A DNA stretch of 64,000 nt, taken from positions 56,984-120,983 of the forward strand of contig JANQGW010000098.1 of assembly GCA_028282905.1 (NCBI GenBank), given 5' to 3'. Below the pieces are notes generated by a model, which saw only the letters and a list, made by a program, of their open reading frames with translations, made no database searches and was not told where the DNA came from. A program made the position numbers and the translations under genes. Shown piece by piece: positions 25,830-34,581 of the stretch; within the stretch, counting starts at the first letter, position 1; every line of letters starts with the position of its first letter. The stretch comes from Sedimentisphaerales bacterium (GTDB lineage Bacteria; Planctomycetota; Phycisphaerae; Sedimentisphaerales; Anaerohalosphaeraceae).

Positions 25830-27854
25830 ATGAATATTTCACTGGATTGGTTGCGGGATTATGTGCAGACGGAACTTTCGGCCGAGGAAATCGGCGATAT
25901 CCTGAGCGATCTGGGCTTTCCGATTGAAAGCATCGAAACCGTCGGTGATGACACCATGCTGGACGTCGAGATCACCAGTAACCGCGGCGACTGCCTGGGG
26001 CACATCGGCATCGCTCGCGAACTGTCAGCCGCGACGGGCAAACAGCTGACGCTGCCGTCTTTCGAATTGGTCGAATCTGACGAATCGGCTGAGACGCTGA
26101 TCGGCGTTGAGATTCATGAGCCGGCCTTGTGTAACCGCTATACCGCCCGTGTAATTAAAGACGTCAAGATCGGCCCGTCCCCGGACTGGCTGGTCAAGCG
26201 GCTGGAAACTATCGGTGTGCGAAGTGTTAATAATGTCGTCGATATCACCAACTATGTCATGATGGAAACCGGCCAGCCCTCACACGCGTTTGACTATGAC
26301 AAGGTTGAAGGGCAAAAAATTATTGTCCGCAGGGGTGTGAATGGTGAGCGACTGGTCAGTATCGATGAAACCAAATGCGATTTGGACGAGTCAATGCTGG
26401 TCATCGCCGACGCGAAAAAGCCGACCGCCATGGCGGGTGTCATGGGCGGGCTGGATTCAGAAGTTTCTGAAACAACAACCAATGTCCTGCTGGAAGTGGC
26501 CCATTTTGAGCCGGTAACCGTTCGCACCGCCTCGCGTAAGCTGAACCTTCCATCGGATGCGTCGTTCCGCTTTGAGCGACATGTCGATACCGACAACATC
26601 GCGTGGGTGTCGGACCGCATTGCCCAGATGATGGCTGAACTGTGCGGCGGCACGGTCGCTACGGGCATTGTGGATGCCTGGCCGGAAAAACGCGAAGCGG
26701 CCACCGTCGGAATGCGGCCGTCACGAATGAACGCCCTGCTCGGCATCGAGATTCCCAGCGATAAAGTCGTCGAAATTTTCACCTCGCTGGGCTTTCGGCC
26801 GGAAGTAAAAAATGATAATTTGATTGTCTGCACGCCTCCAAGCTGGCGGCATGATTTGTATCGTGAAGCCGACCTGATCGAAGAAGCCGCGCGGTGTTAT
26901 GGATTCGACAAAATTCCCGTTGAGCCGAAGATTCATATTGAAGTGGCCAAACCCAACCTGCGTGAAAAGACCGCCCAGAAGCTCTGCGGCTATCTGACCG
27001 GGTGCGGTTTTTATGAGTCAATCAACATTACATTCGTCGATGAAAAGGTCGCTAACCTGTTTGCCGATAACCCCGCCGAGTCGCACATGTCGATTCGTGA
27101 GGAAGTGCTCAAGACCACCAACTGCCTGCGGCAGAACCTGGTCGGATCGCTGGTGTCGGTCATGGGTGCCAATTACAATGCCGGCAACAAGCCGTGCCGA
27201 TTGTTTGAACTGGCTAATACGTTTGTGCCGGACGCCAACCATGAGCCGGGCAAGATGCCGGATGAACATACGAAGCTGACGCTGGTGGCCGATGATGATT
27301 TTTGCATTCTGCGCGGCGTCGTCGAAGGCGCAGTCGCGAGTATCTGTCCGAATAGCGTGGTGGATTTCAAGCCAACCGAGAAAAAATGGGCCGCAGCCGC
27401 CGCCGAGATTACACTGGACGGTGAAGTACTGGGCTATGCGGCCCTGCTGTCGGCCGATGTCGCTAAACAGTTTGATATCGAAAAGCAGGATGTCGCCGCG
27501 GCGGAATTAAACTTTGAACTGCTGCTGGAAAAAGCTGGGGACATCCCGACAGCCAAACCGATTCCGCGTTTCCCGGCGATTGTGCGCGATTTATCGCTGA
27601 TTATCGACGAACCGGTACAGTGGAACCAGATCACCGCGACCGTGCAGACCAAGGCGCCCGCGGAACTGGAACAGATCGATTTCTCCGGCCTGTATCGCGG
27701 AAAACCGATTCCGAACGGTAAAAAATCCGTCACCGTCTCAATGCGATTCCGCGACGAAAACGGAACCCTCACCCACGAAACCGTGGACGGCTGGGAACAA
27801 ACGATTCTTACAGCCCTGAAAGACGACCTGAAAGCCGAATTGCGAACGGCTTAA
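25830..27854 (+). CDS. pheT: Phenylalanyl-tRNA synthetase beta subunit, short form
   Basis: Beta chain of the alpha2-beta2 PheRS that charges tRNA-Phe. The start is ATG 25830 (MNISLDWLRDYVQTELS), the canonical PheT N-terminus; an upstream open frame is discarded. Seen: the B3/B4 editing region (ITSNRGDCLGHIGIARELS, VDITNYVMMETGQPSHAFD, AGVMGG), B5 (RPSRMNALLGIEIP), the catalytic-like core, and a C-terminal anticodon-binding FDX-ACB domain (RFPAIVRDLSLIIDEP to the end). At 674 aa it lacks the N-terminal EMAP/OB tRNA-binding insertion (about residues 40-150 in E. coli). pheS is not adjacent. The Shine-Dalgarno is weak. Confidence 0.95.
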   Translation: MNISLDWLRDYVQTELSAEEIGDILSDLGFPIESIETVGDDTMLDVEITSNRGDCLGHIGIARELSAATGKQLTLPSFELVESDESAETLIGVEIHEPALCNRYTARVIKDVKIGPSPDWLVKRLETIGVRSVNNVVDITNYVMMETGQPSHAFDYDKVEGQKIIVRRGVNGERLVSIDETKCDLDESMLVIADAKKPTAMAGVMGGLDSEVSETTTNVLLEVAHFEPVTVRTASRKLNLPSDASFRFERHVDTDNIAWVSDRIAQMMAELCGGTVATGIVDAWPEKREAATVGMRPSRMNALLGIEIPSDKVVEIFTSLGFRPEVKNDNLIVCTPPSWRHDLYREADLIEEAARCYGFDKIPVEPKIHIEVAKPNLREKTAQKLCGYLTGCGFYESINITFVDEKVANLFADNPAESHMSIREEVLKTTNCLRQNLVGSLVSVMGANYNAGNKPCRLFELANTFVPDANHEPGKMPDEHTKLTLVADDDFCILRGVVEGAVASICPNSVVDFKPTEKKWAAAAAEITLDGEVLGYAALLSADVAKQFDIEKQDVAAAELNFELLLEKAGDIPTAKPIPRFPAIVRDLSLIIDEPVQWNQITATVQTKAPAELEQIDFSGLYRGKPIPNGKKSVTVSMRFRDENGTLTHETVDGWEQTILTALKDDLKAELRTA

Positions 27855-27893
27855 TATAGCGTTAAATGAAAAACTTGTTAGAAGGATCAGGAA

Positions 27894-28793
27894 ATGAACA
27901 GAACAATTCTGTTTGTAATAGCAGGAGCTGTAATTATGGGTTTATCCGGTTGCTCTAAGAAGGACAATTCTAACCAAAACCTTAGCTGGCAAGAGCAAAT
28001 TTCTGCAAAGGCTCTGACAGAATACCAATTCACTAAACTGTGCCAGCAGGCATACAAAGAAAAAATTCCTGAAGCTAACATTGAAATTGTAAACACGCTT
28101 GAATTAAAAGTACATTATAAAGGCAAAGAATTTACCAGCTACCTTGGAAATATTTGGTTCCAATGTAAGGACTACCCAAAGGATAGGGTTGATGTGTGCA
28201 ATCAAACAATCAACACTTATTTGAATATATTGGATGACAGTACCGTAGAACCCAACATCGATAAAAATTTAATTATCCCTATCATTAAAGATAAAATCTA
28301 TTTAGACAGCATTAAAACAGAATTATCTTCAGACTTACCAATTTATGCAGAGTTTTTAGCTGGAGATCTATATATCATATACGGCATCTATCATGGAGAT
28401 AGAATCCAATACTTACCGAATGATGACATCGAAACGTTAGATGTCCCCAAAGAAAATCTTAGAGAGCTTGCCGTCTCAAACCTCAAAAAACTTGCTACAG
28501 CGGTTCAGCGTCATGACCCAGAAGATTTCTTTGTTATTTCGTCACAAGGGGTGCCCGCATCGAGTGTAATACTAATCGAATATATCTGGTCTCAACAAGA
28601 ATCGTCTGTTTCAGGAGACATCATTGCTTCCATCCCTTGCGCCGACCTTATCTTTTTCACTGGAAGCAATAATGCTGAAGGAATAAGAAAAGTAAAAAAA
28701 GAAGTTCAAGAAGTTTTCAGCACTGAGCCAAAAGCAATTTCTGAGACTCTTCTAATTCGCAAGGATGGACAATGGCAAGTCTTCACCGACTAA
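27894..28793 (+). CDS. AT-rich lipoprotein with DUF1444-like C-terminus
   Basis: A 299-residue lipoprotein (lipobox LSGC, Cys20). The C-terminal 100 residues (RELAVSNLKKLA..., SIPCADLIFFTGSNNAEGIRKVKK, SETLLIRKDGQWQVF) resemble DUF1444/YtpQ-like proteins, whose function is unknown. The N-terminal half (QFTKLCQQAYKEKIPEANIEIVNTLELKV) fits the same family's start. AAGGATCAGG lies before the ATG. Base composition is clearly more AT-rich than the adjacent pheT, suggesting separate ancestry. It follows pheT by 39 bp and may be co-transcribed. Confidence 0.7.
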   Translation: MNRTILFVIAGAVIMGLSGCSKKDNSNQNLSWQEQISAKALTEYQFTKLCQQAYKEKIPEANIEIVNTLELKVHYKGKEFTSYLGNIWFQCKDYPKDRVDVCNQTINTYLNILDDSTVEPNIDKNLIIPIIKDKIYLDSIKTELSSDLPIYAEFLAGDLYIIYGIYHGDRIQYLPNDDIETLDVPKENLRELAVSNLKKLATAVQRHDPEDFFVISSQGVPASSVILIEYIWSQQESSVSGDIIASIPCADLIFFTGSNNAEGIRKVKKEVQEVFSTEPKAISETLLIRKDGQWQVFTD

Positions 28794-28807
28794 CTCATTT
28801 ATTTATT

Positions 28808-29422
28808 TTAGTATACCGGTCTTCGGATAATGGTTTTTAGTTTTTCCGGGGCGACTCGGCGCGGGTCGGAGAGGTAGATTTCGTGGTGATTGCCGGAGAA
28901 GGTAAGGCTATTTTCTTCGGAAAAGGCCTGCATCTTTTCGATGGTTTCTCCGACCTGGTCATACGGGCCGACGTGGAGCATCTGGACGCAGCGGCCTTCG
29001 TTCATCACTTGCAGTTTCACGTCTTTAACCTTTTGGGCTTTGCCTTTGTCCAGTAATGCCTTGACAGCTTTGTCGAGATCCGCCTGTTTAACACAGTCGG
29101 GTGTGCGGATCATGAGTGTCCAATGCCAGTCTTCCTTTGGCAATTGGCACAGGTTATCGCTACCGCCCGGGCCGTACCAAAGTGATTCAAGTTTGCAGAC
29201 AACATAATCGCCCAATCCGGCAGCTTTCCGAGTCATTTTAATCGTAAAGGCCATACTGTAGAGAGCGCCGATGCATTCTTCGAACATCGCTCCGCCGGGA
29301 GCGCCGCTGCCTTCGACAGCGAGGTATTGTGCGGCGGTGGTTTCTATGAATGCCGGCTTGGAAACAGCTTTGTACTCGGCTTTGTGTTGTTTGAACAGGT
29401 CAATTTTTTCGTTGTCTGTCAT
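28808..29422 (-). CDS. GyrI-like small-molecule-binding domain protein
   Basis: A 204-residue stand-alone GyrI-like/SOUL-type alpha-beta fold, recognised by KTEYKAVSKPAFIETTAAQYLAVEG-like and GGAMFEECIGALYSMAFTIKM segments and the closing HHEIYLSDPRRVAPEKLKTIIRRPVY. Such proteins bind hydrophobic or cationic small molecules, or act as DNA-gyrase inhibitors or cyclopropanoid hydrolases in a few studied cases. AAAAGGAG precedes the ATG. The AraC/GyrI fusion regulator lies 214 bp upstream on the same strand, so the pair may handle the same ligand. Confidence 0.85.
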   Translation of the reverse strand: MTDNEKIDLFKQHKAEYKAVSKPAFIETTAAQYLAVEGSGAPGGAMFEECIGALYSMAFTIKMTRKAAGLGDYVVCKLESLWYGPGGSDNLCQLPKEDWHWTLMIRTPDCVKQADLDKAVKALLDKGKAQKVKDVKLQVMNEGRCVQMLHVGPYDQVGETIEKMQAFSEENSLTFSGNHHEIYLSDPRRVAPEKLKTIIRRPVY

Positions 29423-29481
29423 GTTGGCTCCTTTTGGCTTTTATGTCGCCCCACCGGGGCTTTGAAAATTATTCCAATCTT

Positions 29482-29501
29482 CCGGAGGCTTACGCCTCCG
29501 G
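29482..29501. repeat. Perfect palindrome CCGGAGGC-TTAC-GCCTCCGG
   Basis: A 20-bp hairpin just upstream of the GyrI-like gene, of the type often dispersed in bacterial genomes. It directly precedes a REP-like unit. Confidence 0.6.
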
Positions 29502-29510
29502 CTACGGTCT

Positions 29511-29624
29511 TGTCATCCCTTCGGGATTCTATTGTGCAAAATACAATATTAACTCGTTTCCATTTCTGAAAAGCAATAACTCATTCAAAGCCGGTCTGGA
29601 TGCCGGGACAAGCCCGGAATGACA
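29511..29624. repeat. REP-like unit (TGTCATCCC ... GGAATGACA)
   Basis: Outer TGTCAT/ATGACA ends with CCCTTCGGG and CCGGGACAAGCCCGG inner hairpins, the same architecture as the units at 2663 and 49475. It fills most of the gap between the two GyrI-like genes. Confidence 0.6.
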
Positions 29625-29635
29625 ATATGAAGAAG

Positions 29636-30493
29636 TTATCTCTTTTCGATGGGTACGTAGATATCCGTCAGCAGTTCGTCTTCCGGAGTATCCTCGGGAC
29701 TGTTGAGATAAATTTCCATACTCGGTGCCGAGCAGATTTCATAGCCACTGGCCGGCGCCCACTGACCACACAGGGCAGCATAGGTCTCGCACAGTTTCAT
29801 GTAACTGCCGTGGTGAGTCGTTACGGCATACAGCCCGGCTTCAATGGTCTGGACGCCGATTTCACCTTCCGGCTGTACATCTGCTTCGGTTGTAAGACAC
29901 GCATCATAGCGGATTTTATCCGGCGGGGTGACTTCCGGGTCGTCATAGCTCAGACCGATAAATTCGGTACCGGGCTGGAACAATCCCCGGGGACCGGCCC
30001 AGTCACACAGCTTTTCCCAGGCCTTGCCGCATTCCGGATAAGGGCCGGTGTGACGAACAAAAACGACTTTTCGAGCAGGAACTTCTTTAATCTGAACATC
30101 CATTTGAATCTCTCCTTGTGTCATATTAGGTAATCGTATTAGCAGCTCCGCGTGGCTTTCCTTCTTATACTCGCCGGGAGACATTCCAAAGCGATTTTTG
30201 AAAGCGCGCGTGAAAGATTCGACCGATTCATACCCGGCATCGAACGCCAGTTCAGTCACACTGCGGCCGGTTTGCGTCAGCCGCTGGGCAGCCCGTTCCA
30301 GCCGGAGCCGGCGAACATAGGCCGACAGCGTTTCGCCCACCATCCCGCGGAAAATCCGGTGGAAATGGTACGGTGAAAAACACGCAACCTGAGCCAACTC
30401 GTCCAGCGTCAAATTCTCATACAAATTGTTCTGGATATACAGCAACACCTTGAGGATACGCTGCTGATAGGTTGTCTGCGTCTCATCTTTCAT
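29636..30493 (-). CDS. AraC-family regulator with GyrI-like effector domain
   Basis: A 285-residue Rob/SoxS-like regulator. The N-terminal double helix-turn-helix spans about 8-110 (LTLDELAQVACFSPYHFHRIFRGMVGE; SVTELAFDAGYESVESFTRAFKNRFG). A C-terminal AraC effector-binding (GyrI-like) domain spans about 125-285 (RKVVFVRHTGPYPECGKAWEKLCDWAG, GLYAVTTHHGSY, MEIYLNSPEDTPEDELLTDIYVPI). Members sense hydrophobic or antibiotic-like compounds. ATG 30493 is preferred over GTG 30499. It is a likely controller of the downstream GyrI-like gene. Confidence 0.9.
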   Translation of the reverse strand: MKDETQTTYQQRILKVLLYIQNNLYENLTLDELAQVACFSPYHFHRIFRGMVGETLSAYVRRLRLERAAQRLTQTGRSVTELAFDAGYESVESFTRAFKNRFGMSPGEYKKESHAELLIRLPNMTQGEIQMDVQIKEVPARKVVFVRHTGPYPECGKAWEKLCDWAGPRGLFQPGTEFIGLSYDDPEVTPPDKIRYDACLTTEADVQPEGEIGVQTIEAGLYAVTTHHGSYMKLCETYAALCGQWAPASGYEICSAPSMEIYLNSPEDTPEDELLTDIYVPIEKR

Positions 30494-30616
30494 GCCCACA
30501 CTATACCCCCAACGGCGGTCGCGTGCCTGACATTTTTTGCGAATTTTTCGCTTTTCTTAAGCACGCGGCTTTGCTATCTTCATTCGCAACTGATAATAGC
30601 ATAGACAGGAACATTG

Positions 30617-31087
30617 ATGAAAATACGACAACTGGACAGGCGGGATTCACTGGAGACGCTGACGGAACTGCTGCACCGGGCTTACCGGGCACTGGCCGAG
30701 ATGGGATTTCGGTACTGGGCAACGCATCAGACGGTTGAGGATACACAACAGCGCATCGCCAGCGGCGAATGCTATGTGGCAGTTGACAATGATGCGCTGA
30801 TTGGCACGATAAAGTTGACGCCTCCGGAGAAAACCGGCGGCTGTCGGTGGTATGCAAGACCAGAAGTGGCCACCTTTCATCAGTTTGCCGTTGATCCTGC
30901 TCATCAGGGGCAAGGGATTGGTTCGAGACTTCTGGAGCATGTTGAGAAACGATCCGCGGAACTCGGTGCGGCTGAATTGGCGTGTGACACCGCCGAAGGC
31001 GCAACACATCTGATCGACATGTACATAAAACGCGGCTACCGGAAGGTCGATACCGTGACTGGGACGAAACAAACTACGTCAGCGTAA
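30617..31087 (+). CDS. GNAT-family N-acetyltransferase
   Basis: A 156-residue acetyl-CoA-dependent acyltransferase. Motif A is FHQFAVDPAHQGQGIGSRLLEHVEK (Q/R-x-x-G-x-G/A loop), with a preceding beta-strand ECYVAVDNDALIGTIKL and a C-terminal DMYIKRGYRKVDTV. Substrate unknown. AGGA lies before ATG 30617; an adjacent TTG is not preferred. The N-terminal arm (RRAYRALAEMGFRYWATHQTVEDTQQRI) is typical of small-molecule GNATs. A dispersed palindromic repeat begins 25 bp after the stop. Confidence 0.88.
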   Translation: MKIRQLDRRDSLETLTELLHRAYRALAEMGFRYWATHQTVEDTQQRIASGECYVAVDNDALIGTIKLTPPEKTGGCRWYARPEVATFHQFAVDPAHQGQGIGSRLLEHVEKRSAELGAAELACDTAEGATHLIDMYIKRGYRKVDTVTGTKQTTSA

Positions 31088-31111
31088 TTTTGAGCAAGAC
31101 ACTCTGACAGC

Positions 31112-31169
31112 CTGTAAGAGTTCACACTTTAATGTGATACATAACAAGCTAAAGCTTGAACTCATACAG
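31112..31169. repeat. Dispersed three-arm palindromic repeat, copy 1
   Basis: Outer inverted ends CTGTAAGAGTTCA / TGAACTCATACAG enclose two small inner hairpins, CACACTTTAATGTG and CAAGCTAAAGCTTG, giving a Y-shaped fold. A second copy lies inside rnpB at 45283-45354. It ends 2 bp before the stop codon of the leftward lipoprotein gene, so it may also act as its 3' structure. Confidence 0.75.
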
Positions 31170-31171
31170 AA

Positions 31172-31579
31172 TTACCTAACAATGTGGATGTGCTGTTCGG
31201 GCGTTGGCTGGGCCTGGGTTTTGGGTCCACCGATAGCCGTCCAGCCAATCGCGGCGAGTTTGCCGTCGTGGAACACATAGGGCATGAACTCGTCATCGGT
31301 CATCAGGCCGTCACCATTGGTCCGGCTGCGGTAGAAATAGATTTCCACCAGACGCTGTTGGCCATCCACTACCTCAAAGAATTGCTCGGGCGGCTTGCGG
31401 CGAGACAGCGGCAGCGTCGCCTGTGTCGGCTCGAGCATCAAAAGCACCGCGTCACGCTCCATCCCCAACTGCACTTCAGCCGCGGCGGCATGATACCGTA
31501 AAATCGCATCCGACACCACCGTCGAACAGCCTGCTATCAGCAACACCCCTGCCAACACCCCCAATAGACCGTTACGCAT
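31172..31579 (-). CDS. Small lipoprotein, unknown function
   Basis: A 135-residue lipoprotein (lipobox IAGC, Cys18). A short helix (RYHAAAAEVQLGMERDAVLLML) is followed by a beta-rich C-terminus (VEIYFYRSRTNGDGLMTDDEFMPYVFHDGKLAAIGW). The 'RTxxDGxxTDDEFxPYVFxDGKLxxIGW' ending is a pattern seen in uncharacterised outer-membrane-assembly-like lipoproteins with a SmpA/BamE-like fold. AAAGGAGCG precedes the ATG. Confidence 0.75.
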   Translation of the reverse strand: MRNGLLGVLAGVLLIAGCSTVVSDAILRYHAAAAEVQLGMERDAVLLMLEPTQATLPLSRRKPPEQFFEVVDGQQRLVEIYFYRSRTNGDGLMTDDEFMPYVFHDGKLAAIGWTAIGGPKTQAQPTPEQHIHIVR

Positions 31580-31590
31580 AAATCGCTCCT

Positions 31591-31627
31591 TTCAATTCGT
31601 CATTCGTCCATCGACAATCGTCAATTC
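31591..31627. repeat. GTCGATTGACGATTGA-type microrepeat, copy 1
   Basis: On the minus strand the unit reads as near-repeats of GA(T/C)GATTG. Related units lie at 35585-35616 and 45624-45652. Confidence 0.5.
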
Positions 31628-31821
31628 TACAGGTTCCACGCCTTCGCAAAAGCCTCAAAGCTGCGGTCATAAGTCCGTTCGGCCTCTTCGGGAAAACAGC
31701 AGCCGGGAAGCTGCTTGCTTTTCAGGTGATACTGCAAACAATCACAGCACATCCCCCGACGACCGCAACTGGTATAAGTACACGAACAAAACTCCAGATT
31801 CTTATCTTTCTTACATTCCAT
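31627..31821 (-). CDS. DUF6485-type small cysteine-rich protein
   Basis: A 64-residue protein starting MECKKDKNLEFCSCTYTSCGRRGMCCDC and ending YDRSFEAFAKAWNL. Eight cysteines, spaced CxC, CxxxxC and CCxC, indicate a metal-binding (zinc or Fe-S) knuckle; the family is known only as a conserved unknown. Of two consecutive ATGs the second (31821) is better spaced from GGAG. Probably cytoplasmic. Confidence 0.8.
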   Translation of the reverse strand: MECKKDKNLEFCSCTYTSCGRRGMCCDCLQYHLKSKQLPGCCFPEEAERTYDRSFEAFAKAWNL

Positions 31822-31918
31822 CATGATCTCCGATAAATTACAAATTCCAACTATCAAGCATCCAATTTAATCATGTCACTCTCGACAGATGACTATTTTA
31901 CACTATTATCCTGAATAA

Positions 31919-34453
31919 TCAACCACTGCCCCAAGGCGAGCCGGTGTGGATTCCCATTCCCGTTTCAATTTGGTATCCATGCTTCGTTCCCCAATTTTTC
32001 GCGGCGTTTTCAAGCGTGCTGTTGCCGCAATTGAGCAGCCATTCGGAAATGTATTTGGCCATGCCCGAATCCTTCATCCGCCCAACGCGGCTGCTGATCG
32101 GCGAAACCATTTCCTTAAGTCCCATATGCACCGAATGCCGAATCACCCGGTCAACCAGCGACAAATTCTCAGCATTGAGCTTCTCGCGGAATATGCTCTG
32201 CACCTTTGTGTCTTTCCACAGGGATTTGAGCTGCTTGAGATCGCCCGCCGAAGCCGCGACCGCAACTTTATCTTCCAATGTTACCGGTTTCCAGCTTAGC
32301 TTTGTTTGCAGGAAATTAACCTGTTTTTTATTCAGGCTCCAATTCTCCAGACGCCCAAGCATAATATCCTTGACATCCCGACTCCCTAAGTCTATTAAAA
32401 CCTCCGCAACCTCTAAGTCGCAGCTCTTTTTAAACTCCGCCAACAACGGCGGCACAACCGCCTGGCCAAGTTCACGGCACTTCTGCCACTCCCCTTTAGC
32501 GACATAATACCGAACCTTTTCATCCATGGTCTCCGGCTGCCATCCCAGGCGGTCAAGCACGGTAATCGTCTCCTGCTGCGTATCTTTGATGGACAGTAAT
32601 TCGGAAATCTTGGAGGCGTGTTCAGCGGTGGCCAGTTGCGCAATCACTCCCATCCCATTTTTTCGAACCCAAAAACTCTTCTTCACAACATCGACCAGTT
32701 CGGGAATAACCGTCGGGTCTTTAAATTCTTTCAGCGCACTGAAAATGCGATCCTGTGTCCGGCCATGGCTTCTTTCCAGTGCCTGAACCAGGATAGGTGC
32801 CGCAGACGGGTCGTTAATCTTCACCAGCGTCTCGACCACTTCGTCCGTACAGAAATTGTCCATATGATCTGCCAACAGCGGAATGGCCTGCGGGCCATAG
32901 TCGCCCAGCATTTCAATCACTTTCTTCTTATCCGTCGGACTTTGAACGTCCGGTGCATTTGAAAGCAGCTCAAAAATCTCCGGGCTTTTTTCAAATTTCT
33001 GAAGGGCATCGATGGCTTCGCTCTGAGAGAACGTGTCGGCCAAAGCATCCTCAATAAACGGCAGGACTTTGGGATTTTGAGTCAGCCCCATCGCCCGGAT
33101 AGCATCATCACCGATCATCCGGTCATCGGCTGCGCGAATCAGCATTTGTATCGCGGCATCATTGCCAATATAGCCCAGCGACTCCAGTGCCATTTTTTGA
33201 CGGTCACGGTCGCGGCCCTGCAAATCCATTCGGAACGGACGGAGCATGGACTTACTGTTCAGCTTGCCCAAAAAATCACCGATGGCCCGTTTGACATCTT
33301 CGTGATTGCCGGGAGCTTGAAGCTGTTCAAGCATGGGCCTAACCACCCGCGGGTCACGGATATTGCCCAATGCCTCCACAGCCGCAATCTGCACCATCAC
33401 CTCCATGGCCTTGTCGTTGACCTCAGGAGCGGCGGCCTTTTCTTCTCGCTGCTGTGACAGCGGAGTCCCGCCGGATCTGCCCGACCGGCGATGACGCCCT
33501 GATGACAGGTCTGAAGGCCTGCCGGTACTTCTTTTAGGAGACAATGCCCCTTTAACGGCGTCGAGTGCTTCGGCGGCCTGCTGTTTGACCTGCGGTTCTG
33601 AGTCCGAAAGAAGTTCCGTCAGCGGCTGCAAGGCATCTTCGTCCAGTGAATCCAATGCTTCGGCGGCTTCTCTTTTGACAAACACATCCTCATGCTTCGA
33701 CAGCTTATTCAGGTAAAATACGGCATTATATCCCCCCAGTTCCAGCAGTCCTTTGCACACATCATCCACTGCAAAGTTGTCTTCCATCACCAGATCGTAT
33801 AAATCCTGAGCCGCCCGCTGGTCACCCAGTTTCGCCAGTGCGACGGCATAATCGGACCGGGCAAAACGGTCTTCAAACATCCCGTCCAGAAGTATGTCGT
33901 AAGCGGTAGGATCGCCAATTTCTCCAAGCGTATTGATAATATCCTTCTGGATCATCCGGTTCCTGCGATCATCGAGCATTTTCAGCAGCGTGCTGACAAC
34001 ACGCTTATCCCGAGCGGCAGACAACGCTGCCAATGCCTTTTTCTGTTCCGGAAACGAGCCGCCTTTCAGTGTCGCCAGGTGCTCCTTGAGTACTGCGGCG
34101 TCCATACTGTTTTTCGTCGGTGGAGTATATTTGTCGCCGCCGGCACAGGCGCGTTTCGCCTTCTCGACTTTAGACAATGCCGAACCGGGCTTGGAATCTC
34201 CTGGGCCGGGTGTTGGTTTGGCCGCCGACGGTGCATCCGGAAAGTTCCCCGGATTCTGCAGCAGTTCAATTAACGGTGCCACAGCGCGTTTATCCTTTAG
34301 CTGGCCCAACTGCTCGGCGGCATCGGCCCGGACAAACGGGTCGTTGTCTTTCAGATTTGCAATCAGATCATCCACCTGATCAGCGTAAACAGCCATCGAA
34401 AACAGGGAAAACAAAGCCAGACAGCCAACCACTTGCATTCTTAAACGCACCAT
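31919..34453 (-). CDS. Exported HEAT-repeat protein
   Basis: An 844-residue protein with signal peptide MVRLRMQVVGCLALFSLFSMAVYA followed by more than fifteen HEAT/PBS-lyase-type repeats (for example DLIANLKDNDPFVRADAAEQLGQLKDKRAVAPLIELLQ). A Ser/Arg/Gly-rich hinge (about 310-345, RSTGRPSDLSSGRHRRSGRS) splits the solenoid into two blocks. HEAT solenoids are protein-interaction scaffolds, so a periplasmic adaptor role is inferred. ATG 34453 is chosen because AAGGAGATTTTG is directly upstream. The C-terminal 200 residues drift from the repeat consensus and may form a separate helical domain. No catalytic motif. Alone downstream of the TGS GTPase. Confidence 0.85.
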   Translation of the reverse strand: MVRLRMQVVGCLALFSLFSMAVYADQVDDLIANLKDNDPFVRADAAEQLGQLKDKRAVAPLIELLQNPGNFPDAPSAAKPTPGPGDSKPGSALSKVEKAKRACAGGDKYTPPTKNSMDAAVLKEHLATLKGGSFPEQKKALAALSAARDKRVVSTLLKMLDDRRNRMIQKDIINTLGEIGDPTAYDILLDGMFEDRFARSDYAVALAKLGDQRAAQDLYDLVMEDNFAVDDVCKGLLELGGYNAVFYLNKLSKHEDVFVKREAAEALDSLDEDALQPLTELLSDSEPQVKQQAAEALDAVKGALSPKRSTGRPSDLSSGRHRRSGRSGGTPLSQQREEKAAAPEVNDKAMEVMVQIAAVEALGNIRDPRVVRPMLEQLQAPGNHEDVKRAIGDFLGKLNSKSMLRPFRMDLQGRDRDRQKMALESLGYIGNDAAIQMLIRAADDRMIGDDAIRAMGLTQNPKVLPFIEDALADTFSQSEAIDALQKFEKSPEIFELLSNAPDVQSPTDKKKVIEMLGDYGPQAIPLLADHMDNFCTDEVVETLVKINDPSAAPILVQALERSHGRTQDRIFSALKEFKDPTVIPELVDVVKKSFWVRKNGMGVIAQLATAEHASKISELLSIKDTQQETITVLDRLGWQPETMDEKVRYYVAKGEWQKCRELGQAVVPPLLAEFKKSCDLEVAEVLIDLGSRDVKDIMLGRLENWSLNKKQVNFLQTKLSWKPVTLEDKVAVAASAGDLKQLKSLWKDTKVQSIFREKLNAENLSLVDRVIRHSVHMGLKEMVSPISSRVGRMKDSGMAKYISEWLLNCGNSTLENAAKNWGTKHGYQIETGMGIHTGSPWGSG

Positions 34454-34581
34454 CAAAATCTCCTTTCCTTCAAGGTTATCCTTCAATATCGCCTGTCATT
34501 ATAAGTGTGGAACTTTGAAAGTCTAACTTTTTATTCGACCTTATCAAAGTTTAATCATTCCAGCATCATCAGGCCGAATTG

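Noticed and set aside
30539..30553. GCGAATTTTTCGC palindrome as a terminator upstream of the GNAT gene
   Set aside because: Stem too short and no following T tract in the needed orientation.
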